Below, piece by piece: positions 22,740-32,976 of a stretch of DNA of 64,000 nt. Under the pieces are notes generated by a model. It was not told where the DNA came from. It made no database searches and saw only the letters and a list, made by a program, of their open reading frames with translations. The position numbers and the translations under genes are program-made. Numbering within the stretch: position 1 is the stretch's first letter; each line of letters starts with the position of its first letter. The stretch lies in NCBI GenBank assembly GCA_009617715.1, contig VTFK01000324.1:248001-312000 (forward strand), written 5' to 3'. This stretch comes from Plectrocnemia conspersa (lineage: Eukaryota; Arthropoda; Insecta; Trichoptera; Polycentropodidae).

Positions 22740-24415
22740 TAAAATGTAATTTCGTACAAGAGCAATATTTTTAATAACTTGCTCCCGCCCAATCTAAGTA
22801 TAATATTATATATTTATAAACTTCACGAATGCTGTTATTTATGAATTTAATTACTTAAACTTTTGGGGAATCAACTGTCCGGGGATAAATTATCGGTGCA
22901 CTGATGTAAAGATTGATATGAAGTGGAATGAAGAAATTTTCTGGAGGCCGCCAAGGCCCTAAAAAAAATTAGTATAGCGTAGGAATTAACATACTTGCTA
23001 TTTTTTGCTTTCTTTGTATTGTTGCTTTTATCTTAAATTTGACTCAAGCGTTTTGCATAATATTGATTGAAAAAAAAATATTATATTAATTAGATTTATT
23101 TATTTCATACCGTTTTTTTATTGATCTATTTATATAATATTCTGATTTAACTTTAGTTAACATTTTTTATCAGTATTAGGCGTACATATTTAACATTTTA
23201 ATTCAATGATCTTCTTTTCGCTGTCTTTTTTAAACCCAAATTTTATTAATCTTTCAATTTCAATTCAAAGCACAATTTTTGTACGCGTGTATTGAAATTG
23301 AAAATAAATATTTGATCAAGCCGCGCCATTCTATAACCATTAATTTAATTAGCGACGAATGTAGCCGCAAAATGTTAAATATTTTGCGAATTATTTAATT
23401 TGGTGGTTTATTAATTTGCAAAGCTCGACGCGGGAATTCGTGACCCAAAATTATTTATAATGTAGGGCTTTTTAGATTTTTAAACATAGTCTATATTTGG
23501 GTTTAAATTGGGGTTAAAATTATATTCTCTTAATAAATAGCTAAACAGCAAAATCAAGTCATAAAGAAAAATCAGCAAATCCTTCATGTCACTCATCCGC
23601 GACACTGATTAATTTATCTTCGCCATGATTGATGAAAGCTCACTCTCGCATCTGATTGATATAATAATAAATAATATTTTTTCGTTTCGAAAATATATCT
23701 AAAAAAAAATCGATCAGAATGATTGAATTATTTAATCATATTTGTATAATATAATATTATACATACCGGTCGGAAGATGAATTCAACAGATTGACTCCCT
23801 TCAGTGGCGACTAAGCCATTCTCGAAAATCTCGCGAGACGATTGCTAACGTAAAAAGAGGATGTATCGAGCCGTAGTCGTAAAACGGAGTTTTACTACGT
23901 ATCATATTGTGCGGTCCGGAATTTAATTTATTTTCCAATAATTTATTTGGCGAACATAATTAGATATTAACGATGATATGGCACTAATCTGGGTTCGATA
24001 TTGGGCTGCTTTTGGGAAATTGGCAGGAAAAACAACGCCCTCTTGCCTATCTGGCATGTACATACATGTAATCCTTGGCGCAACATTAAATGGAATCTGG
24101 TCGAATCGAATTTGGGACCCCCGGAGAACGGCCGTGGACCTTCGATGTCACGAGCTCGCCACGGTCGTTTGCTTCTATGACGTAAAACGCGGGTCGGACT
24201 TTAGGTTTTCCGGGTGAAATGTATAATGCAACTCACATTCACGCATATTTTGTATGTCTATGTACATATGTATTTGTTTTTATTTTTTTCTATAAAAAAT
24301 ATAATCAACATTTTTAGCGTTTTATGTGAACATTTTTTTATCTAATACCGTTATCCATTTAAATTATCAATTTATTATCCATAAATTAACGATTATTGCG
24401 GATAAATAAACACTA
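22740..24415. other. Intronic DNA
   Basis: No element recognised. Segment 23780-24220 is GC-richer, with an open frame at 23978-24217 that lacks motifs. The rest is AT-rich. Confidence 0.4.
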
Positions 24416-24433
24416 TATAAATATAAAAGGTGA

Positions 24434-24876
24434 GGTATAACTACGTGTAATCCATTGCGTGCACCACTGCCGTTAGTGGTACTGTGGCCCCACGAGTCCA
24501 ACCCTCATGGGCGGGCACCCAGCTTTTGGAGTTGCATTAGTATTTCTCCAGAGCTCTCAGGGAGACGTGCTCTCATTGGCTCGCCTGCATTGCGTATCAT
24601 CACAGTAACAACACAACTCCCCGGGTCCACGAGGGTGTATATGCTGCCTCAGTCACAGCATTGGCTCTCGGACCCCAGAAAGGACCGAGCCCTTTGGCTC
24701 TGCTTGCGTTACTCTGCTATGCTTTGTTCGTCCTAGGTAGTGCCTCGCGCGCTACCTCAGACGGCCAGCCCGAGAGATCACTTCCCTTTAAGGGTTTGGA
24801 TTTTAACCTCAAAAACCCTCGCTCTCCCACAATGATAGATGGCGTGCGTCCAGCGTGTGGTGGATTGTCGCCAAAA
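24434..24876 (+). mobile_element. GC-rich retro-inserted sequence with target duplication and A tail
   Basis: A 443-bp GC-rich block in AT-rich surroundings ends in a run of seven A. It is bracketed by near-identical 15-bp direct repeats: AAATATAAAAGGTGA at 24419-24433 and AAATATAAGAGGTGA at 24877-24891. An A tail plus a variable-length target duplication indicates target-primed reverse transcription, so this is a 5'-truncated LINE 3' end, a SINE or a processed transcript. Open frames at 24455-24736 and 24661-24891 exist because of the base composition, but I recognise no domain. Confidence 0.75.
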
Positions 24877-25329
24877 AAATATAAGAGGTGAAACTATTAT
24901 AAATTATACTTTTTAAGACAAATAAGTTTAATGTATGAAATTTTAAGTATCGTTTTTGTTCTCACCAAAGTCTGTAAAACGTAGACTCCAAATCCTTAGC
25001 TGGACCTTATCTGATGTAAAAGTGGAAAGCAGCTGCTTCCGCGGATTTCTCAGGGGTCGATAATCGCCGTAGCTCCACTTCGTGCGAGTTTGACTAAGCT
25101 CTCGTGAGTTTAAAGTCGGAAGCGAAATGCTTAAAGTGACAAGTTCTGATAAGTACACCATTTTAAAGCTTACACTTATCTCTCGATTTACGCAGTATTC
25201 GTTTTATGAAATTAAATTTTTTAAATACTCCAAATTAAGTATATTTGGCTTATTCCTACTTCTTGCACTTGACCTACATCTGTAACCTCTCCCACTGCCC
25301 ATTCAGTGTGTTGACATTGCTTAATAGTG

Positions 25330-25700
25330 TAAATAAAAAAATATAAAACAGGCTTACGACTACACATTAGATAAATAAAATTTATGGTAATTAGCAATCT
25401 CTGTGTCTAGTAAGCTTAATATTAAACAAAAGCGAAATTTAGAAGGTGAAGCATTTAAAATACCTAGGTAGTTCAATAAAAAACAATGAGATTAGAGTAT
25501 GCATTAAATTGCTAGGAGCTTGTTTTCAAAATTTAAAGCATATCCAATAAATAATCTCTAGACCAGAATTAAATTAGTAAAGTACTATTGTACGAATGCG
25601 AGACCTGGACTTTACAAATTAATGCAATTAAAAGACTCGAAGCCTTTGCTAAAATGTCTATTGCCTAAGAGAGTCTTTAACGACCTAGACACATGATCTC
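25330..25700 (+). pseudogene. Decayed LINE reverse transcriptase C-terminal remnant
   Basis: Across several frames the order of motifs is preserved: LKYLGSSIKNNEIRVCIKLL near 25455-25515, then GACFQNLKHI, a TRIKLVKYY block after 25560, an ECETWTL-type segment near 25600 (in another frame) and IKRLEAFAKMSIA to about 25665. This matches the post-RT region of LINEs of the type that carry YLGS...EIR, LLYGCETWTL and LEAFEMW. Many indels and stops are present. It is a different LINE group from the elements at 10 and 15 kb. Confidence 0.72.
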
Positions 25701-25848
25701 AGATTCAAAAGCTTTATAATACCGCAATATTAAGGGGAAACAATTGCGAAACATACATATATGAATTTAAATAATTAAATAAGTGGTATGTGATGCAAAA
25801 AAGCAAGAGATTAATGTAGTCGCCAATATCTAGAATCAGACATGACAC

Positions 25849-26017
25849 CAGGCGCTTACGGTGAGATACATTACCTTTCGTGAAGGAGAAGGAGAAGGAG
25901 TGAAGGAGAGATAAGGGCGTGCGTAGCGGAAAGATCCGCGCGCCCATATCTCTCACTCACTCTCGTCACTTAACACGCGAGCGAGCGAAAGGGAATGTAT
26001 CTCACCGTACGCCCCTG
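25849..26017. mobile_element. hAT-type MITE, 169 bp, with 8-bp target duplications
   Basis: The left end CAGGCGCTTACGGTGAGATA and the complement of the right end CAGGGGCGTACGGTGAGATA form inverted repeats that continue through ACATT(A/C)CCTTTCG. Perfect 8-bp direct repeats CATGACAC flank it (25841-25848 and 26018-26025). The interior is purine-rich at the left (GGAGAA repeats), with CpG-rich GCGCGCCC in the middle. There is no coding capacity. A second copy of one half lies at 51339-51418. Confidence 0.92.
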
Positions 26018-26029
26018 CATGACACCAGA

Positions 26030-29000
26030 AAAATAATAATAAATATCTAAATAGCATGATGTAATTATATAAAAAGCATATGAGTATTCCATCCAGTGTG
26101 TCTTTTTAAAAATCTCTCTAAAAAAATGCCAAATCGAGAATTCTTATTTCTCGAGAAATTTTCTGATTTCTCAAGAATTTTATAAAACCTTCGTTTGTTA
26201 ATAAATATTTTTTTAATGCATAAAATGGGTAGATCCGTACTAGATATTTATAAATGTGCATCTTTCTTGGAAGCTTTTAATAGAAATCAAAATTATATAA
26301 AAGGAAAATTTTTTTTACGGTATTTTAAAGTACTCTAACCGGTTTTTATAATCTAAAAACTACATTAATATTTATGTAGATAAAAAAGGAACCACTCTGC
26401 GTGAGAATCAACAGATTACAAAAATGTATATGAATTTAATATTCATTTTTTCGATAACCCAATGAGGTTTTTTATATTTATCTTGTTCAAAATATAACTA
26501 AAATGACTATAGTTATATTTTTGTTTAAATTATTTTCTTAAATATTATTATTCAATATACCTTACACGTGACATTTAAAATCGTTACACATCCTCGGAAA
26601 ACCCCCCCTATTTGTTCGCTCTACGGGAAAAATCAATTCTCGAGATTCTAATTAAGGGCTATGCGCCAGCATACATGGTTCGATGATCCATTAAGCGACC
26701 GTAAATAAGGGTTCTAATGGGTCACCTGGCCCGTTTATCGCCGATGAACCATTGAAATTACCCTAAGAATGTGCATACACACACATACACTGAACACACA
26801 CAATCGACACAATGGTCCGTCGGTGACTAAATGAGATTGTCAAACTTGCAGCCAAGTCGGAAATTTATTACCGAGCGTTTTATATAGTCTATAGTCTTCT
26901 ATGTAGGTATATAGTCACACTCTTCGAGCCATTCGGAGTATAATGTAAGGTCGTAAGTTCGGAAAGTTATCGTCGAACGGATCGGTTCAATTTGGTTTTA
27001 ATGTTTGCTGATGTCAAGTGATTCTATTGTATATATGTCTATATCTATAGCTTCACATATAGATTCAAATCGGCACGATTTGGTTAGGGATAGTGAGATT
27101 ACTATTTTTTGCTTTATAATATATTACGTGAACTGACTTTCCTTGAACTTATGATCTTCAGAGCGCTTAAATATATCCTGAGAATCTTGTGTTCATATCA
27201 ACACGAATAAAAACACAAGAGATGATATTATTACTTATCTACTCTTATACCATGTTATTGTTGGAGTATACAATTCACGGAAATTAATATAATTTTAATC
27301 ACTTAATCATGAGTATAAATAAGCCCATTATCTCCTCTTTTTAAATTAACAATTTGCTTTTCGTAAAATGCAGGTAACGACTTACCAACTTAACAGGTCA
27401 AATAAACACATTTCCGCTAATTTCAGAATTAAAAAAGTAAAGGATTATTATTGCTAGATATAAAAAAAAGCATTCAATTTAAATTTTGAACTCTAGATAC
27501 CGCGTGAAATTCCAGGTGGAGTCCCGTAGGGTAGTTTTCTTGAACCGTTTCTCTTTATTCAATATATCAATTGCATTCATATTCAAAAATAAATACTTAT
27601 CGATGTACATCAAAGACACATAACTATTTATTACGGTCATAAACCCAATGCAATGAATTGACAAAAATCCTTACAAAAAAATATTTTTGTAAGGATTTTT
27701 AATAAAAAATATTTTTGTTCTCTATGTGAGATATATCAAAAAATTAGGAAACGCCTTTAAAATTATTTTTTAAATTGCTCCTGTAAATGCCATAGTATCT
27801 ACAAAGCGGTAGTTACAAAAAAAAAACGCTAAAAGTTAAAGTCATATTCGCCAAAAAAAACGATCTATTTAAAAATCAATATTTTGAATGAACAGCTGCG
27901 GTTATTTTTAATATTTTAGTAAAGAACTAAATATTAAAGATCATATCTGCAAAAAGACATTTTTGGGTCGATTTGCAAAAACAAAAAAATTCAACAAAAA
28001 TCTACCTTTTGTAGGACTCAAAAATTGACTATAAAATCACAAATAATATAATTCAGAGGTCATAAATGATTAATTAAAAAATAAAATTTTCATTTATGTG
28101 ACATAGATCAAAATTTAAACAATGATAACTGCCGTAGTTTTAATTAAATCAAGATTAAACAGTTCTAAAAATAGCTCCTGTAAATATCTTGACTAAGTTT
28201 GTTAGTTAGTCTGATCTACTGTATTGCTTAAAATGGTACTAATAAAAATGATCTATCAAAAAAAAAGTTAATATAGTTTAACATAAAAATTTGGGATAGT
28301 TGAAAACAGCCTAAAAAATTAAAATTTAATAAAAAAAATTATTCCTATTTATCATTGTTACATTGTAGTCTACTTTTATTTTTTTTTTAAATATAAAACA
28401 TATACTATCATATATTATCAGCTATTTTTGAAACTGACGACGATACGCTTAACGTTAATTATTTATCAATCGCCTGAAAAAAAATCCCACTTGCACTTAT
28501 TTTTGCCATTTTTTTATAATATTTTATTGTACGATGCATAAATAACTTCACGCTAAATACAGGTCATACATACTATAAAATGTAGATGTTTATAGATACT
28601 AGTTATTAGAAAATATAACCAAAGTTATGAATATGCTATGCATGCTAACACAACCCCTAATTATAATCTCGGGCGAATAAAATAATTGATTTTTCCCGGA
28701 AAGCACGCAAACACCGGACCGGAGATTATCCTCGGTTGTTTTCCAATTCGTAGCAGTACGAAATTTGCGAATATTGCGGAAGTGAAGGAAAGTTATTTGC
28801 CACGAGCAAACATCCATTTGTGTAAATACACAGTAAAGTAAATATAGTTTAATACGTTTCGAACAAACACGCCGCAAGCGAGGAGCCCAAATCAGAAAGG
28901 GATTTTCTCGGCTGGTGCAGTAGCGTTGAATAGCTATTTTTTTGTTGCCATTAGCGAAAATGTATAAAATGCAATTTTCCGCGCAGCCAGATATTTCCGC

Positions 29001-31580
29001 CATTACTGTCCGGAAAAGTTCTTCTCAGACAAAACGCTCCGAGCCGAGAAAATAAATAACGGTTCGTTATATCTAGAGGAAACTAGCCGCGAAACGACGA
29101 CAATCGCCTTCGGGATTTATGGCTCATTCTTTATTCAAAGTTTTCTCCACAATAAACTTCTAATTGGAGTCGTATTTTTCCTACCGACAAGTTTATACAG
29201 CAGAAAACGTTGCTTTTATTATTATTAAAACGTCAATAATCGATTTCATAATGATATATTAGTCCCTTAAGAACTAAATTAATTACCTACATTTTTGCTA
29301 TTAAATAAATGATTCAATAATTTTATTTTCATATAATCTTGTTCAAGTTTTATTTAGCTAGCCGCATATATTATTCTGCGCTTACAGATTAAATAAAATA
29401 AGAGTTCAAAATTAGTTCTAAATTAGTGGTACAATGGGAACCATTTATACAAAGTCGGTGCAATTACTATATTGACATAAAAAAGACCTGTATATGAATT
29501 TAAATATAATAATGTACATATATGGGAAAAAACTGCATAAAATTTCTGTCACGATTTTATTGCTTTTGACGTGAATTTTTGCCTTCTGAGAAGTGATAAT
29601 TGTTTTTTCGCCCTCGTTTTTTGCTGTTTAAAACAGCAAAGGGACGTTTCGCAACTGTAAATTTGAATTCATAGACATTTTAAAGCAGCATATAACCTAT
29701 CATTCGCTAATAAAAATATATATCTACTGGTGAAAATGTATTTAGAAATCACTAGTGAAAATATATATTTACAGAAAAATATAACCTTTTATACATCGCA
29801 TGTAAATGTATATATTATTATATTACTTGCACTTGTCAGATAAATTAAATTTTCACTTGTAAAAATATATATCTAACGAAGAAAATGTAATCCGATAGGA
29901 TTTTACTTAAATGACATATTTTAAATACAAATATTTTTGAAATAGATTCAAGGCTATTTTTTTAGATTTTCTTTGAGAGATAACTCGGTCATCAGCTTTT
30001 TTTTTTTTGGGGGGGGGCAAAAAATTCGCCAGTCAATGGTCGTTTTTTTAATATTTTGATTTTAATAAGATTCATAGTATTTCATTAAATAACATGCATT
30101 TTTCCGGCTAAATTCACGACAGGACAAACACCTCTACCTGCTCCCTATTAATTTATTTTATTTTTATTACAAATCTTACCATCATGACATGTTTATCCAA
30201 TGCGTCATATTGTTAATTATTATACAGTTATGATGCACATTTAAAATAAATGAGTATCATCCTACATTTTTACAGGTATCCCCTAAAACATCTTTGTGTT
30301 TAGTATGTTTATTGAGAAACTGTTGCTCGAGCAAAAATACTATTCCGAAGCGCCGACTTCCGTCAAGAACAAGGGACGCAATCGCGACTTTCTTGTCGAG
30401 CGCTGTGGGTTTTAAACACCGCTCCTTAGCAACCTTAAAAAGTGATTATTTGAGTATACGTTTAATATTTTTTTTTGTATTTTGTGCCATAAAATGTATA
30501 ACTATGTATGATATAAAAGTATGATTTATATTCATGTTCCCCTTCTTATCTACATTATCATTTTTGCAATCAGCATCAGTACTGTTTCAGGAAACGATAT
30601 TGTATCTCACAGTTTCCTTATGTTGTCTAATTCAATCTATCAAACCCGGTTCACTGGCTTTCCCTACAAAACAAACTCATAACCGAAAACCGCCCGCGGC
30701 GGTTTCACTATAACCGCTAACTGCAACAGTTGAACCGTACAGCAAAGCTAATTACCTACCCAGCCTAGGAAACGAGAAGTGTGTTTACATAGTTTACACC
30801 GATATTTACGTGCGGTTATCACGTAAAGCTTTAAAAGCGGTTCACGGCCATCGACGAAATGGGGGAAGGAGTAAGTTCGTGAAAAACATCAAACGCTTTC
30901 GCTTTATTGCCTTTCCGCCTCGCGAATTTTCCCGTTTCCGTGTTTTTCGCGCGCCATTATGAAATAATTGATTTTCCGGCGTCGCTGGCGGTTCGTGCTT
31001 AATGAGCCGTTTATGTTTTAATTACTTTATTATGCATGGTATGTATATGCACGTGTGTTTTAACATTAAAATTTTAACAGACAGAATCGAAGGTAATCAC
31101 GAAATTTCAAGAGAAAAGATTTGAAAGAATATATCATAAAGAATTAATCAAAACACTTTTTTTTAATAAAATACAATTTTTCTATTTGGACAATTAACAA
31201 TTCTTATATCATATAATATGTATATATTTCTTTCTTTCTTCTTTCTCCCAGCAACCATGCACTTGTGCGCAAAGTCAAAACAAAATTCATTTTATAACAT
31301 GGTTTTTATTTATTAATAATTACAAATATATATAGGAAAAGAGAGGCGTCTCGCTACCGCTCGCGCCGACTTTCACTGTAGAACTTTACAACCTAACCTT
31401 TTTTTAATGATATTGTATTGATTTATTTTCATTTCGGTATATTTTGTAACTGTCCAGCATCATCCAATCTATGACTAACTGTTCATAAAGCGAATCACTA
31501 GTAATAGAGCTGTCCACAAAACAAAATAATTAGAATTTAAAAAATCATTTTCTTTCATTTTATTCAATTTTATAATTTTG
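26030..31580. other. Intronic DNA, no gene seen
   Basis: AT-rich, with unique GC-richer stretches at 26580-26960, 28680-29130 and 30640-31030. The minus-strand frame at 28599-29003 (134 residues) has no recognised domain and sits in one of these stretches. A T-run then G-run lies at 30000-30017. A GCTCCTGTAAAT phrase occurs at about 27776 and 28173. Confidence 0.4.
27663..27700. repeat. Perfect 17-bp hairpin
   Basis: Arms at 27663-27679 (AAAAATCCTTACAAAAA) and 27684-27700 (its exact complement), separated by 4 bases. The loop is AATA on the + strand. Function unknown. Confidence 0.8.
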
Positions 31581-31584
31581 ATTT

Positions 31585-31709
31585 GCGCGGCAATGTCGGC
31601 GCGCCTTTATCGCCGCGGCAATGTCGGGGTAGTAATGTGCGGGATTGTCTTGCGCGGCTATGTCGGGGCGGCTTAGTCGGCGCGGGATTGTCCGGCGCGG
31701 CTTTGTCGG
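31585..31709 (+). repeat. GC-rich 14-bp minisatellite, about nine units
   Basis: About nine imperfect head-to-tail copies of a 14-base unit with consensus near GCGCGGCNATGTCG span 125 bp, in otherwise AT-rich DNA. Units vary mainly at positions 5-8, while GCG and TGTCG are kept. A second array with a similar 14-bp core lies on the opposite strand at 63560-63708. Confidence 0.8.
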
Positions 31710-32071
31710 ATCCCCGTATTTCATAATCAAAATGAATGATTTGTTAAGAGATTATGTTTCTTTATCATCGACTTGATTTTTTTTATACTAATTTTTCTAA
31801 TTCTATTTACCGATTTTATTGTATGTAGGAAGCAATATCGTCTGATTCTTTTTCTGGATTTAATAACATTATAATTTAAGCAATTATCAATGGGTTAGAA
31901 AATAGTTACTGAGTTTAATAAAATGGTCATTAATCTTATAACTTTCACTGTCTATTGTTTATTAGGTCTAAACTCCATGTCTTTTTACCATTCATATTAA
32001 TGTATATTATGTACATGTTTTACTATTTTTATTGAAAAAAAATAAATTGTTTTTTCATTTAAAAAATCGTA

Positions 32072-32152
32072 AATTTCATAGTCACTATTTTGATCACTCT
32101 TCCTTAACTTGCAAAGTTAAGGAAGAGTGATCAAAATAGTGACTATGAAATT
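32072..32152. repeat. Perfect palindrome, 39-bp arms and 3-bp spacer
   Basis: The left arm 32072-32110 is exactly complementary to the right arm 32114-32152, with GCA between. No mismatch is visible over the 39 bases. A palindrome this clean is either very recent or a fold-back artefact of sequencing or assembly. Confidence 0.95.
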
Positions 32153-32190
32153 GTCTTGTCTTCCTTAACCTTGTCTTGTCTTCCTTAACC
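32151..32190. repeat. 20-bp tandem duplication
   Basis: TTGTCTTGTCTTCCTTAACC occurs twice without change. It directly abuts (overlapping by 2 bp) the palindrome. The end of the unit (CTTCCTTAAC) repeats the inner part of the palindrome's arm. The second TTAA is the left target site of the neighbouring MITE. Confidence 0.95.
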
Positions 32191-32357
32191 CTTGCACCGC
32201 GGATGTCTTCTATAGAAGTCATCAAGAAAATTTCCAGTACTTTTTAAGCACCTAAACGTGCCTAATAATATGCTTATTTAATATAATTTAAGGCTGTAAA
32301 TCACTTGAATTTATTAAACCATAATATTTGTTAAAAATATCAGCCGCGGTGAAAGGG
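32189..32357. mobile_element. piggyBac-type MITE flanked by TTAA, 169 bp
   Basis: TTAA lies at 32185-32188 and 32358-32361. The ends read CCCTTGCACCGCGGATG and, on the complement, CCCTTTCACCGCGGCTG: inverted repeats of about 17 bp with two differences. TTAA targets and CCC-starting ends are typical of piggyBac elements. An almost perfect inner palindrome (GATGTCTTCTATAGAAGTC) lies just inside the left end. It has no coding capacity. Confidence 0.85.
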
Positions 32358-32626
32358 TTAAGCAATGACTTAAATTGATCGGTAAAGATTCAGCTTTTTG
32401 TCTATCGTATATAACCTATTTTATATTATTGAGACTGATTAGGGTATAGAATTATTGCGGGGTTTTATTTTCTTTGTTACCTTCCCAAGCGCATATTCTG
32501 TAAACCGTGTAGCAGTAAGACTTTTAATACATTATTGAATTGCTTAGTTTTTTTGTTAATTTATTTAATTAGGCTTTATCGTAATATGTTTTTAATACTT
32601 TCTCCTTTCAAGGGTTTTGGTTTTAA

Positions 32627-32972
32627 CTCTTTAAGCGTTATCGGCGTACATGTACCGTGGTAAATTTTTCACTGTTTTAAATAAAAAAACATCATATTTA
32701 TTTAATATTATTTTAAATTGTAAATTATTTTTAGAAAATATTAGTACGAAATAAATAAACATAACAAAAAATATTTAATATTAATTTTATAAAAAATATT
32801 AAGAGCCTCTGAATTGATATAAAAAAATCCTTAAAATCGAATATAATATAAAATAAATGTTAAAATTTTTTTTTAAATATACTGACACAAAAAAAGTAGT
32901 AAAATAAATCAAAGCAATAAATTAGGAATTACTGATTTTTTTAAACAGTAAATTAATAAACTACTCAAAGGG
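32627..32972. mobile_element. Possible piggyBac-type MITE, 346 bp
   Basis: Bounded by TTAA (32623-32626 and 32973-32976) with ends CTCTTTAAG at the left and, on the complement, CCCTTTGAG at the right. A palindromic GGTACATGTACC-like sequence (CGTACATGTACCG) sits inside the left end. The inverted match is short, so confidence is moderate. Confidence 0.45.
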
Positions 32973-32976
32973 TTAA

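Noticed and set aside
28599..29003. 134-residue minus-strand open frame
   Set aside because: No recognisable domain, no splice or repeat context; length is compatible with chance in a GC-richer stretch.
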